In this document: positions 1 through 8,220 of the stretch, piece by piece
Layout: each line of letters starts with the position of its first letter
Numbering within the stretch: the first letter of the stretch is position 1
Assembly (NCBI GenBank): GCA_002840735.1
Contig: PHBY01000002.1
Location: 186,001 to 250,000 of the forward strand
Length of the DNA: 64,000 nucleotides
Source: Chloroflexi bacterium HGW-Chloroflexi-2
Lineage (GTDB): Bacteria > Chloroflexota > Anaerolineae > Anaerolineales > Anaerolineaceae
Direction of reading: 5' to 3'
Made by a program: the position numbers and the translations under genes
The notes under the pieces: model-generated
What the model saw: the letters and a program-made list of their open reading frames with translations, nothing else
What the model was told of the DNA's origin: nothing
The model's database searches: none

Positions 1-347
1 GAAAAATCAGATAAATTCATTGCATCATGGTTGTCCAATGCGCGAGAAAAACCTCTCCAAATCTGGGAGAGTATAACTCCGGAATTCCCACGAGCGCCCA
101 TCAAAGCTCCCTGGGCGACTGAATGAGCAATTTTGGATATTTTTTTCTCTCCGGAATTTTGGATTTCATTATATGCAGCTTGCATTGTTAATAGCATATT
201 TGTTCCTGTATCGCCGTCAGGAACTGGAAAAACATTTAAAGAGTTGACCAGTTGTTGATTTGTTCTAAGCCAATTTAAGCCAGCCTCAATTAGTAATTTA
301 AAAAGTTGACCGTCAACGGATTTAAAAGTCTTGAGTTCTTGATTCAT
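1..347 (-). CDS. fakA: DAK-domain fatty acid kinase catalytic subunit (partial)
   Basis: N-terminal part of a DhaL/DAK2-domain protein; the rest lies beyond the left edge. The translation shows the nucleotide-binding signature NVFPVPDGDTGTNM and the later GARGNSGVILSQ, both typical of FakA/YloV proteins, which phosphorylate fatty acids held by a DegV-type FakB protein. The ATG at 347 follows a GGAG ribosome site. It is downstream of the Asp23 gene on the same strand with a 37-base gap, so the two are probably cotranscribed, as yloU-yloV are in Bacillus. Family certain; substrate inferred from the family. Confidence 0.88.
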   Translation of the reverse strand, partial: MNQELKTFKSVDGQLFKLLIEAGLNWLRTNQQLVNSLNVFPVPDGDTGTNMLLTMQAAYNEIQNSGEKKISKIAHSVAQGALMGARGNSGVILSQIWRGFSRALDNHDAMNLSDF

Positions 348-384
348 AATTCTCCTAGTGAAATAGGTATTCTAATATAAGAAG

Positions 385-741
385 TTAATCCGTATCACTT
401 ATTCGCAATGCGCGAATGTGCACGTTTACTTTCTCAACTGGAATACCAATGGTTTTTTCAACCCGATAACGGACATTATTGCTAACTGATTCGGCTACCA
501 TCTTTATTCGAGTGCCATATTCAACAACGATAAAAAGATCGATCTCAATACTATTACCATCATATCTGACATCTACTCCCATGCTTGGGTCCTTGACGAT
601 TGCCTGGGCAATTCCTTCTGCGAAATTCTTAGCAGCCAAGCCCACCACACCATACGATTCTATGGCTGATTGGTGAGCAATCGTCGAGATGGCTCGGTGT
701 GAAACATAAATATTACCCATTGGATTTTTTATCTCTTTCAT
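385..741 (-). CDS. Asp23/Gls24 family protein
   Basis: A 118-residue protein of the Asp23/Gls24 (DUF322, YloU-like) family, with the typical pattern IAHQSAIESYGVVGLA near the N terminus and a C-terminal VNVHIRAL strand. The family is linked to the envelope and alkaline stress in Firmicutes; its role here is unknown. The reading frame stays open upstream to 846, but the ATG at 741 follows GGGAG by seven bases and begins the conserved part, so the longer N terminus is rejected. It lies between rpmB (divergent) and fakA (same strand). A second paralogue lies at 56783. Confidence 0.85.
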   Translation of the reverse strand: MKEIKNPMGNIYVSHRAISTIAHQSAIESYGVVGLAAKNFAEGIAQAIVKDPSMGVDVRYDGNSIEIDLFIVVEYGTRIKMVAESVSNNVRYRVEKTIGIPVEKVNVHIRALRISDTD

Positions 742-770
742 AAGTAATCTCCCTAACAAAAACACGAATC

Positions 771-799
771 TTGAAAAAAGATACGGTGTGTGGTAATAT
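771..799 (+). promoter_or_regulatory. sigma70-type promoter for rpmB
   Basis: TTGAAA (771-776), a 17-base spacer, then TAATAT (794-799), about 70 bases before the rpmB start. Both boxes are one or two bases from consensus. Read by eye only. Confidence 0.55.
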
Positions 800-870
800 A
801 TCAGATTGTTGTGTAAAGAACAATATAGTTGATGAAAAATTAGCACTCATTGGTGAAAGGATCCTTTATT

Positions 871-1056
871 ATGGCAAAATGTGAGAAATGTGGAAAGGCA
901 ACAACTTTTGGTCATAACCGCAGTTTTTCCATGCGTGCTACCAACCGGAAATTTAAACCCAATTTGCAAAAGGTTTCTGTTTTTGAAGGTGGCCGGAAAG
1001 TTCAGAAAGTACTTTGTACTCGATGCATCCGAACAATGGTTAAATCTGTAAATTAG
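871..1056 (+). CDS. rpmB: 50S ribosomal protein L28
   Basis: A 61-residue bL28 protein of the large ribosomal subunit. It begins MAKCEKCGKATTFGHNRSFS and is the zinc-binding (C+) form: a CxxC pair at the N terminus (CEKC) and a second pair near the C terminus (CTRC). The ATG at 871 is preceded by an AAAGGA ribosome site; the in-frame ATG-like start at 850 would add seven non-conserved residues. It is alone on its strand between two minus-strand blocks, with its own promoter at 771 and a likely terminator at 1086. Confidence 0.95.
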   Translation: MAKCEKCGKATTFGHNRSFSMRATNRKFKPNLQKVSVFEGGRKVQKVLCTRCIRTMVKSVN

Positions 1057-1085
1057 TCCACTTATTGAATTGCCAACAAAACGAA

Positions 1086-1114
1086 AGTCGCGGTTAATCC
1101 CGTGATTTTTGTTT
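1086..1114 (+). terminator. rho-independent terminator after rpmB
   Basis: An eight-pair stem, AGTCGCGG with CCGTGATT (two G-U pairs), loop TTAATC, followed by TTTGTTT. It lies between the convergent ends of rpmB and rpe, and the opposite strand is also T-rich after the stem, so it may act in both directions. Confidence 0.6.
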
Positions 1115-1117
1115 AAT

Positions 1118-1765
1118 CTAATAATTTCGTAATGCATCAACGCCAGCCTTAATTCCCTGGGGATAATCATAAATAGCAGTTGCTGCGACAATAACATCTG
1201 CACCTGCTTCGATTACAGATTTGATCGTATCTTTATTGATGCCTCCATCAACCTGCAATAAGATTTTTTGTGCAGATAGGTCAATCAATTTTCGAATTTT
1301 TTTTATTTTTGGCAACATCTCTGGAAGAAATTTTTGACCGGAAAATCCTGGATTTACAGACATTACCAATACCAAATCAATAAATGGCAGGACCTCCTCA
1401 ATTGATTCTGTAGGTGAGCCGGGATTCAATACGATACCAGCTTTACAACCCAATTCTTTGATTTGTTGAATCGTACGTAAAACATTTGGATTATTCTCAA
1501 TATGAATACTGATGTAGTCAGCCCCAGCTTTTGCAAAAGCTTCAATATGCCTTTCAGGTTGGTTAATCATCAAATGTACATCCAATGGTAAATTGGTTGC
1601 TTTTTTACAAAACGGCAAGAACATTGAACCAATGGTTATGTTTGGAACAAATTGCCCATCCATCACATCAATATGCAACCAATCAACTCCTGCTCGTTCT
1701 GTTTTTTTCAACTCTTCTTCAAAAGATAGAAAATCTAATGAAATTATGGATGAGGAAATAATCAT
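1118..1765 (-). CDS. rpe: ribulose-phosphate 3-epimerase
   Basis: A 215-residue TIM-barrel enzyme interconverting ribulose 5-phosphate and xylulose 5-phosphate in the pentose phosphate pathway. Diagnostic motifs in order: HIDVMDGQFVPN (metal His and catalytic Asp), DVHLMI, MSVNPGFSGQKF (phosphate loop) and LQVDGGIN (second catalytic Asp). Length is normal for the family. It starts seven bases after the stop of the upstream Ser/Thr kinase and is probably cotranscribed with it, matching the prkC-rpe association known in Gram-positive bacteria. Confidence 0.96.
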   Translation of the reverse strand: MIISSSIISLDFLSFEEELKKTERAGVDWLHIDVMDGQFVPNITIGSMFLPFCKKATNLPLDVHLMINQPERHIEAFAKAGADYISIHIENNPNVLRTIQQIKELGCKAGIVLNPGSPTESIEEVLPFIDLVLVMSVNPGFSGQKFLPEMLPKIKKIRKLIDLSAQKILLQVDGGINKDTIKSVIEAGADVIVAATAIYDYPQGIKAGVDALRNY

Positions 1766-1772
1766 TCGAAAT

Positions 1773-2831
1773 TTACCTGCCAGAATTTAATGAAAACCAA
1801 ATATAAAGCCAGAAGGGGATCAATCCACCTGCTAAAAGAAACGCTAATAATGCTAAAAGAGCTGTTTTCCAATCAAAAGTGCCAGATTGTTTTTTCTCGA
1901 CGGTCGAAAGGTTCGAACTGATTTTTGATTTTTTCTCAACAGAAGAAGAGTCAAGCAAGGCAGAAATTTGATTGTTTTGCGCATTGATTTTGTAAGATTC
2001 TTTCAAATTTTCCAATACTCTTCCAAATTGATCAGCAGTACGATATCGACTTGTTTGTTCTTTTGAAAGAACTTTGAGAATAATTTGGTCAAGCGTGAGT
2101 GGAACTTCGGGATTAAAATTTCGTGTAGAAACAGGCAACACTTCTTTGTGCATGCGTGTTAATTCGGTTGCATCCTTTGAGAAAAACGGTAATTTCCCAG
2201 TTACCATTTCATAAAGAACGATTCCTAATGAATACACATCTGAAGCGGGAGAAGGAGGAAACCCTTCAGCTTGTTCCGGCGAGAGATATTGAGGAGAACC
2301 CCACACATAAGCGTTTTTTTCATCAGGCAGAATGGTTGTTAATGCTCGTGCAATTCCGAAGTCCGTGACTTTTAATCTTCCATCAGGAGAGACAAGCATA
2401 TTGTGAGGTTTGATATCGCAGTGGATTAATCCCGCTCTATGGGCATAGCCAATGCCTTGAGCAGCCTGAATTATTAAGTCGAGAGCTTTATCTGTTGGTA
2501 TAACTTGCTGTTCACGAATCATGGATTTTAAATTTGTTCCGGGTACATATTCCATAATGATAAATAAACGTTCGCCATCTAAACCAAAATCATGAACCGT
2601 CACAATATTAGGATGTGAAAGATTAGCAGCTGCTTTTGCTTCCTGATGAAACCGTTTTCGAAACCCCTCATCTTTTGAAAAATCCGGTCGTAATATTTTT
2701 ACCGCAACATATCTTTCCAGATTCAAATCCTTTGCACGGTAAACAACTGCCATGCCTCCGGATCCTAATGTCTGGAGTAATTGATATCTATTCGCAAGGA
2801 TTGGTATCGCCGGATTAAGATTTTCAGTCAT
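1773..2831 (-). CDS. PrkC-like Ser/Thr protein kinase, C-terminal membrane anchor
   Basis: A 352-residue eukaryotic-like (Hanks) kinase. The catalytic domain covers about residues 16-275: glycine loop LGSGGMAVVY, ATP-binding Lys45 in VAVKIL, catalytic loop HCDIKPHN with Asp139, DFG at 157-159, and SPEQAEG before the APE-like region. The catalytic loop has Cys rather than Arg before Asp, so it is not an RD kinase. A polar linker leads to one membrane helix near residues 322-345, and almost nothing follows it, so unlike PrkC there are no external PASTA domains. The partner phosphatase could be the PP2C at 7320. Confidence 0.93.
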   Translation of the reverse strand: MTENLNPAIPILANRYQLLQTLGSGGMAVVYRAKDLNLERYVAVKILRPDFSKDEGFRKRFHQEAKAAANLSHPNIVTVHDFGLDGERLFIIMEYVPGTNLKSMIREQQVIPTDKALDLIIQAAQGIGYAHRAGLIHCDIKPHNMLVSPDGRLKVTDFGIARALTTILPDEKNAYVWGSPQYLSPEQAEGFPPSPASDVYSLGIVLYEMVTGKLPFFSKDATELTRMHKEVLPVSTRNFNPEVPLTLDQIILKVLSKEQTSRYRTADQFGRVLENLKESYKINAQNNQISALLDSSSVEKKSKISSNLSTVEKKQSGTFDWKTALLALLAFLLAGGLIPFWLYIWFSLNSGR

Positions 2832-2957
2832 ATTATTTGTAGCGATTATAACATAGGGGTGAAATCCATTTTAAAAATCGATTAAAATGAATGGAAGTTA
2901 ATTGACACGTGTTTTATGAATGTACACAAAATTTTTATTTTTTTAGGAAGTTATTAA

Positions 2958-3422
2958 ATGAAGAAAAATTGGCTGCCACTAATTATAGGATTTGTGATTA
3001 CCATTCTTGTCCTGTGTGCTGTTTTTATTTTTTTGATATTTCTTCCAAACAAACAAATATTGGATGAAAAGATCGCTTTAATTACAGTTATACCAGCACC
3101 GACATCGACTCCAATCGTTGGATTAACGATTTTCCCAACACCTACCATGGAAATAACTGAAACGATTGAAAATAATTACAAGTTCAAATTAGGAGAATTC
3201 GTTCAGATCACAGGGACATCTGGGGATGGATTGAGACTCAGATCTGAACCTGGTAGATCCTTCAGTGTCAATTTTATTGGGATGGATGCAGAAGTTTTTG
3301 AAGTAATCGATGGTCCTGTCGAAGCGGACGGATTTATCTGGTGGTACCTCGAAGCTCCTTACGATAAGAACAGAAATGGCTGGTCTGTCGATGAATACTT
3401 GCAGTTAGTTACAGTACCATAG
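2958..3422 (+). CDS. membrane-anchored SH3-domain protein
   Basis: A 154-residue protein with an N-terminal membrane helix (about residues 5-30), a Thr/Pro-rich spacer, and a C-terminal bacterial SH3 (SH3b) domain from about residue 75 containing GLRLRSEPG and WWYLEAP. This arrangement places SH3b outside the membrane, where such domains usually bind cell-wall or protein ligands. An AGGAAG ribosome site precedes the ATG. The DUF971 gene follows 10 bases later on the same strand. Exact role unknown. Confidence 0.75.
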   Translation: MKKNWLPLIIGFVITILVLCAVFIFLIFLPNKQILDEKIALITVIPAPTSTPIVGLTIFPTPTMEITETIENNYKFKLGEFVQITGTSGDGLRLRSEPGRSFSVNFIGMDAEVFEVIDGPVEADGFIWWYLEAPYDKNRNGWSVDEYLQLVTVP

Positions 3423-3432
3423 AGAGGTTTCA

Positions 3433-3786
3433 ATGCAGGTTAATAAATTATCACCATTAAAAATAAAATTAGATAAAAAAGAACGATTTTTATACATTGA
3501 TTGGAATGACAACCACAAAACGTGTATAGTTTTTGGATTATTAAGAGCTGCCTGTCCTTGTGCAACCTGCAGAGGAGGACATGAGAACATGAGCCCTGAA
3601 CCTGATTCTAATGTTTTTGAACTTGCACTACCAATTTCAAAAATGACTGAGATCGAGAAGCTGGATTTGGTGGGCAGTTATGGGGTATCTATCATGTGGT
3701 CAGATGGTCACCATTATGGTATTTACACATGGCAATATTTAAGGGCATTATGTGATTGTGAAGATTGTAGGATTAATAGAAGTTAG
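3433..3786 (+). CDS. DUF971 (GBBH-like) protein with two CxCxxC clusters
   Basis: A 117-residue DUF971 protein, related to the N-terminal domain of gamma-butyrobetaine hydroxylase. Two cysteine groups are visible, CPCATC (residues 41-46) and CDCEDC (107-112), consistent with a metal or iron-sulfur site. The conserved YGVSIMWSDGHHYGIYTW block of the family lies between them. It sits directly after the SH3 protein and converges with glnA (15-base gap). DUF971 proteins often occur near iron-sulfur carrier genes; none is seen here, so the function is open. Confidence 0.82.
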   Translation: MQVNKLSPLKIKLDKKERFLYIDWNDNHKTCIVFGLLRAACPCATCRGGHENMSPEPDSNVFELALPISKMTEIEKLDLVGSYGVSIMWSDGHHYGIYTWQYLRALCDCEDCRINRS

Positions 3787-3800
3787 ATACTATCAATCCA

Positions 3801-5219
3801 CTAAAAATCATAATAAGTTTCAATTTCATAAGGATGTGGACGAATTTGCACTTCTTTGTATTCACCCATCTTTTTAGAAATCCATAAATCAATCAAATTT
3901 TTAGAAAAAACATCGTTCTTAACCAAAAAATCATGATCCTTATCCAGAGAAATTAATGCTTCTTCAAGAGTGGAGGGTAATTTTTTGATTTTATTCCTTT
4001 CTTCTTGAGTCCACGAAAAAATATCTTCATCATATGGTCCAAATCCATTTTCCTTTGGACTAATTTTGTGGATTATCCCATCAATCCCCGCCATAAGCAT
4101 AGCTGCCATGGCTAAATATGGATTACAGGTTGCATCTGGAGGACGAAATTCAAATCTGACTTCATCCGGATTGGTGGCATATTTAGGAATTCGTATAGCG
4201 GCACTTCTGTTTCCGCGGGAAAAGAAAGCGTTCACAGGTGCTTCGTAGCCAGGAACGAGTCTCCGATAACTGTTCGTGCTTGGGTTTGTGAATGCAAGCA
4301 GAGCAGGTGCATGATAGAGTAAACCACCGATGTAAAATAAAGCAGTTTCACTCAAAAGGTTCTCTGACTCCGGGTCATAAAAAATGTTGGTTTTACCTTT
4401 TCTGATTTGTTGGTGAAAGTGCATTCCATTGCCTGCTTCTCCAAAAAGAGGTTTAGGAAGAAATGTGATGGAGAGATTTTCCTGAAAAGCAGTCATCTTT
4501 GTGATGTATTTAATAAGCATGGAAGTATCACCAGCTTTAAGAATTCCTAAAAGAGTTGTTTCTATTTCTTGTTGACCTGGACCCCCTACTTCATGGTGGT
4601 GATATTTAAAAGGTACTCCCATTTTTTCGAGATTGTCAGCCATCTTTGCTCTAACAGAAAAATAACGATCTTTGGGTGGAATTGCGTGGTAACCTCCGTG
4701 ATAAGGATTAACATTTCCGTTTCCAATTTTATTTGAATTCCAAAGTCCTTCTTCGGAATTTAAAAAGTATCGGGATTCATTTTTGGAATTTTGAAATGAA
4801 ACTTCATTGAAAATGTAAAACTCGAACTCTGGACCCCAAATACTTTTATCAGCGATTTGAGTTTCCTGTAAATATTTTTCTGCTTTTCTTGTTATTTCTC
4901 TAGGCTCATCTCGGAAAAGCACTTTTGTATCAGCTTCCACTGTGTTACAGATAAAACTGAGAGTTGGAATATCCCAGAAAATATCAATAAAAGCTGTTGA
5001 CAAATCAGGAATGAGTGCCATATCTCCAGATTGGACGTTCAAGAAACCAACACTAGATCCATCGAATCCAATGCCATTTTCCATCAAATTGGCATTAAAT
5101 TCGTTAGTAGAGATGGTTACATGATGCCATTTTCCCCATAGATCGCAGAATTTTAGATCAACCATTCGAATTTGTTTTAATTTTATGAATTCTTCAGCTT
5201 CCAAAAAATTGTCAAACAT
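3801..5219 (-). CDS. glnA: glutamine synthetase type I
   Basis: A 472-residue GSI enzyme making glutamine from glutamate, ammonia and ATP. Motifs: GFDGSSVGF, KYHHHEVGGPGQQEIE, FGEAGNGMHFHQ, NPSTNSYRRLVPGYEAP and FEFRPPDATCNPYLA. Length and C terminus (RPHPYEIETYYDF) fit the beta subtype. In those enzymes a Tyr about 70 residues from the end is adenylylated; the ungapped equivalent here is Phe401 in YDEDIFSW, so this control appears absent. GGGAGAAAG precedes the ATG. Neither glnB nor an adenylyltransferase gene is nearby. Confidence 0.96.
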   Translation of the reverse strand: MFDNFLEAEEFIKLKQIRMVDLKFCDLWGKWHHVTISTNEFNANLMENGIGFDGSSVGFLNVQSGDMALIPDLSTAFIDIFWDIPTLSFICNTVEADTKVLFRDEPREITRKAEKYLQETQIADKSIWGPEFEFYIFNEVSFQNSKNESRYFLNSEEGLWNSNKIGNGNVNPYHGGYHAIPPKDRYFSVRAKMADNLEKMGVPFKYHHHEVGGPGQQEIETTLLGILKAGDTSMLIKYITKMTAFQENLSITFLPKPLFGEAGNGMHFHQQIRKGKTNIFYDPESENLLSETALFYIGGLLYHAPALLAFTNPSTNSYRRLVPGYEAPVNAFFSRGNRSAAIRIPKYATNPDEVRFEFRPPDATCNPYLAMAAMLMAGIDGIIHKISPKENGFGPYDEDIFSWTQEERNKIKKLPSTLEEALISLDKDHDFLVKNDVFSKNLIDLWISKKMGEYKEVQIRPHPYEIETYYDF

Positions 5220-5407
5220 TATGTTCTTTCTCCCTGAATAGCATTTTCCTCATTTTAGGATATTTCGCTATCAAGCAAAAGTAACAGATATCTTATTCTG
5301 AAAGCGATTTGTCTAACTTCGAATAATACAAATTGATGCAATTATGAAGGTTGCATTTCTTAACATTGATGTTTATAATCATTTTCATATTAAAATCAGG
5401 TTCTTTT

Positions 5408-5421
5408 AGGAGGAAAAACTG
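5408..5421 (+). promoter_or_regulatory. perfect Shine-Dalgarno with CTG start
   Basis: AGGAGG (5408-5413) is followed after five bases by CTG (5419-5421), in frame with the downstream kinase and with no stop between. No ATG, GTG or TTG with a ribosome site is available nearby; the TTG at 5479 has none. This decides the kinase start. Confidence 0.6.
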
Positions 5422-7296
5422 GAAACACGACGGATTACTTCCAGTTTTAATTCATCAACATCAAACGCAGTAAAACAATTGGAATCGGGAATCGTACTTT
5501 TCAATCGATACCAAATCCAGGATGTAATCGGTATCGGAGGAATGGGATCGGTTTATCGTGCTAGAGATTTGCATTTTCCAAATGTGATTAAATTAGTCGC
5601 AGTTAAGGAAATGATAAATAATGCGCCAGACCCTTTGGTTCGGCAAACCATTATTCAAAATTTTGAGCGTGAAGCAAATATTTTAGTGACACTCAATCAT
5701 GTTGCGATCCCTCAAATTTTTGATTTTTTTTCTATTGACGAGCGATCATACTTAGTGCTGGAATATGTTCATGGAAAAGATTTAGAAGCAATACTCCAGG
5801 AAAATAAAGGTCCTTTACATGAAGATAATGTCACTATATGGGCCATAGAATTATGTGACGTGTTGGAGTATTTACATTCATACAAACCAGACCCCATCAT
5901 TTTCAGAGATATGAAGCCAAGCAATGTGATGATTAATCAACAAGGTAGAGTTGTCCTTGTTGATTTTGGCATTGCGAAAAACTTCAAAACAGGACAGAAA
6001 GGGACAATGATCGGAACCGAAGGTTATTCTCCTCCGGAACAATATCGTGGGGACTCGACACCAGTTGCGGATATTTATGCTCTCGGTGCTACTTTGCACC
6101 ATTTATTAACAAATCACGATCCAAGAATGGAAGCACCGTTTTCCTTTTCTGAAAGGAAAATTCGTTCAATTAACTCAAGAGTTTCTCTTGACCTTGAAGT
6201 TGTCATTGATACTGCCCTTCAATATAATCCTGAAGAGCGATTTCAGAGCGTTGCAGATATGAAAAATGCGCTATTATCGGTTGCAAAAAAGACTGGTGCT
6301 TTATCAAGGCTTCCGATATCCAAAAAGAGTGAATCTCAATCCGTTAAACCATTGTGGACATTTAAATGTGAGGATGAGATTCGTGGATCCGTTACTTTTG
6401 AGAATGGAAAAATATACTGCGGGAGTTATGATAACAATCTTTACGTTCTTGATGCTTCAGATGGATCACTCATATGGAAATTTCCAACATATGGTGGAAT
6501 TGTTGGGAAACCAGCAATTTTTGAAAATAATATTTATATTGGATCTGAAGATAAGAAAATGTATTGTATTTCTGCCTGGACTGGCAAAGAATTATGGACT
6601 TTTTCAACGGATGGTCCGATTAGGAGCTCAGTAAAAATTGCAGAAGGGCATGCATTTTTTGGTTCTGATGATGGCTATTTATACGCAGTAAATTTAATCA
6701 CTAATAAAATAACATGGCGGATCGATTCAGGATCTCCTATCCGAACCACTCCCTTTATTACAAGAGACAATGTCTATTTTGGAAATGAATATGGTGATTT
6801 TTTCTGTCTTGATTTTAGTGGACATGTGCGTTGGAGATTTAAGACCAAAAAAGCGATTACTTCATCCCCGATAGTGGATGGTGGGATGGTATATTTTGCA
6901 TCTCTCGATTCGACTTTTTATGCTTTGGATGCAAAGTCAGGATGGGTTGTCTGGCGTTTTAGGATGGAAAAGGGTTCAATTTCATCCCCCTGTAAATTTG
7001 AAAATTTTCTGGTTTTCGGTTCGGCTGATAACCACATTTATTGTTTAGAATCCGGTAACGCCAGGGAAATTTGGAGATTCAAAACTGATCATCAAGTCAG
7101 TGGTTCTCCCATAATTAATAACAATTCAGTTTATTGTGGATCTGCGGATGGCACACTTTATTCGCTTGAATTAAAAAATGGACAGTTACGATGGAAATTT
7201 AAAACTGAGGATCTTATTACCGGATCGCCAGTCATTATTAATGATATTTTATATATAGGATCCAGTGATCATCTGATTTACGCACTATATGCATAG
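5419..7296 (+). CDS. Ser/Thr protein kinase with C-terminal beta-propeller
   Basis: A cytoplasmic-looking protein of 625 residues if CTG 5419 is the start (605 from TTG 5479). The kinase domain has GIGGMGSVYRARD, Lys63 in VAVKEM, FRDMKPSN with Asp164 and DFG at 182-184. From about residue 330 come eight repeated blocks ending in W-[RKT]-F (LWTF, LIWKF, LWTFST, ITWRI, VRWRF, VVWRF, IWRFK, LRWKF), each with a Y-[FIC]-G-S strand: a PQQ-type seven- or eight-bladed propeller, probably a ligand or protein sensor. No membrane helix is seen. It heads the signalling operon running to 11180. Confidence 0.92.
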   Translation: METRRITSSFNSSTSNAVKQLESGIVLFNRYQIQDVIGIGGMGSVYRARDLHFPNVIKLVAVKEMINNAPDPLVRQTIIQNFEREANILVTLNHVAIPQIFDFFSIDERSYLVLEYVHGKDLEAILQENKGPLHEDNVTIWAIELCDVLEYLHSYKPDPIIFRDMKPSNVMINQQGRVVLVDFGIAKNFKTGQKGTMIGTEGYSPPEQYRGDSTPVADIYALGATLHHLLTNHDPRMEAPFSFSERKIRSINSRVSLDLEVVIDTALQYNPEERFQSVADMKNALLSVAKKTGALSRLPISKKSESQSVKPLWTFKCEDEIRGSVTFENGKIYCGSYDNNLYVLDASDGSLIWKFPTYGGIVGKPAIFENNIYIGSEDKKMYCISAWTGKELWTFSTDGPIRSSVKIAEGHAFFGSDDGYLYAVNLITNKITWRIDSGSPIRTTPFITRDNVYFGNEYGDFFCLDFSGHVRWRFKTKKAITSSPIVDGGMVYFASLDSTFYALDAKSGWVVWRFRMEKGSISSPCKFENFLVFGSADNHIYCLESGNAREIWRFKTDHQVSGSPIINNNSVYCGSADGTLYSLELKNGQLRWKFKTEDLITGSPVIINDILYIGSSDHLIYALYA

Positions 7297-7319
7297 CACA
7301 ATTGATCTGGGAGGGTAAA

Positions 7320-8216
7320 ATGGTAGATTTTTTTAAAAAATTATTTGGTAAAAAAAACAATATCTCAACCATTAAAGTAGAAACTGCTCCATTGTCCGAA
7401 GAGCAGTTAAAGTTTGTTACCAGAGAAGATCCTATTGTAACTCCTTCTCAAATTCTAGTTGGTGTAGGTCAGTCGGTTGGTCGACAAAGAGATCATAACG
7501 AGGATGCCTTATTTTATTTCAATTCAAATTTTGCGAATAGTTCCAAAGATATTTCTTTTGGTATATTTATTGTTGCAGATGGAATGGGGGGACATGAATA
7601 TGGAGAAGTAGCCAGTAGTGTAGCATCAAAAACACTGGGTGATTATGTCGTTCAGAAACTGTATTCTCCATTATTTAATCCAAGTTCAACGACACCTCCA
7701 AATGAGAGTATTCAAGAGATTATAGAAAATGGTATAAAGCTGGCTCAAAATGCAGTTATGCAAAAAGCTCCTGGTGGTGGGACTACCATAACAGCCGGGT
7801 TGATCCTCGGAGATCAAATAACGATTGGACATGTTGGAGATAGCAGATTGTATTTTATTTATCCGGATGGAAGAATTGAAGCTAAAACGAATGATCATTC
7901 ATTGGTTAAAAGGTTAGTAGATCTCGGACAAATATCTGAAACTGAAGCCAAAAATCATCCAAATAAAAATGTATTGTATAGAGCATTAGGTCAATCAGAG
8001 CCTTTTAGACCTGACCTAATGAACTTAACCATTCCAAAACCGGGGTACATCCTAATTTGTAGTGATGGTTTATGGGGAACCGTTGTGGACGAAGAACTTT
8101 TTAGATTAGCAACAAATTTTGAAAATCCCTCAGTCTCATGTTCAAAAATGGTAGATGCCGCAAATAAGGCAGGTGGTCCAGATAATATCAGTGTAATCTT
8201 AATTAAGATTTTGTGA
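7320..8216 (+). CDS. PP2C-type Ser/Thr protein phosphatase
   Basis: A 298-residue metal-dependent phosphatase of the PPM/PP2C family that should reverse the neighbouring kinase. Motifs: RDHNEDA, VADGMGGHEYGE (metal Asp), GGGTTITAGLI, HVGDSRLY, LICSDGLWG and GGPDNISVIL. A 65-residue N-terminal segment rich in Lys and polar residues precedes the domain. The ATG at 7320 follows GGGAGGG, so the upstream in-frame TTG is rejected. The gene lies 23 bases after the kinase and 4 bases before the J-domain gene. Confidence 0.94.
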   Translation: MVDFFKKLFGKKNNISTIKVETAPLSEEQLKFVTREDPIVTPSQILVGVGQSVGRQRDHNEDALFYFNSNFANSSKDISFGIFIVADGMGGHEYGEVASSVASKTLGDYVVQKLYSPLFNPSSTTPPNESIQEIIENGIKLAQNAVMQKAPGGGTTITAGLILGDQITIGHVGDSRLYFIYPDGRIEAKTNDHSLVKRLVDLGQISETEAKNHPNKNVLYRALGQSEPFRPDLMNLTIPKPGYILICSDGLWGTVVDEELFRLATNFENPSVSCSKMVDAANKAGGPDNISVILIKIL

Positions 8217-8220
8217 ACCT

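Noticed and set aside
847-1203. 118-codon minus-strand frame over rpmB
   Set aside because: Covers the certain L28 gene and the end of rpe; no ribosome site and no recognisable motif.
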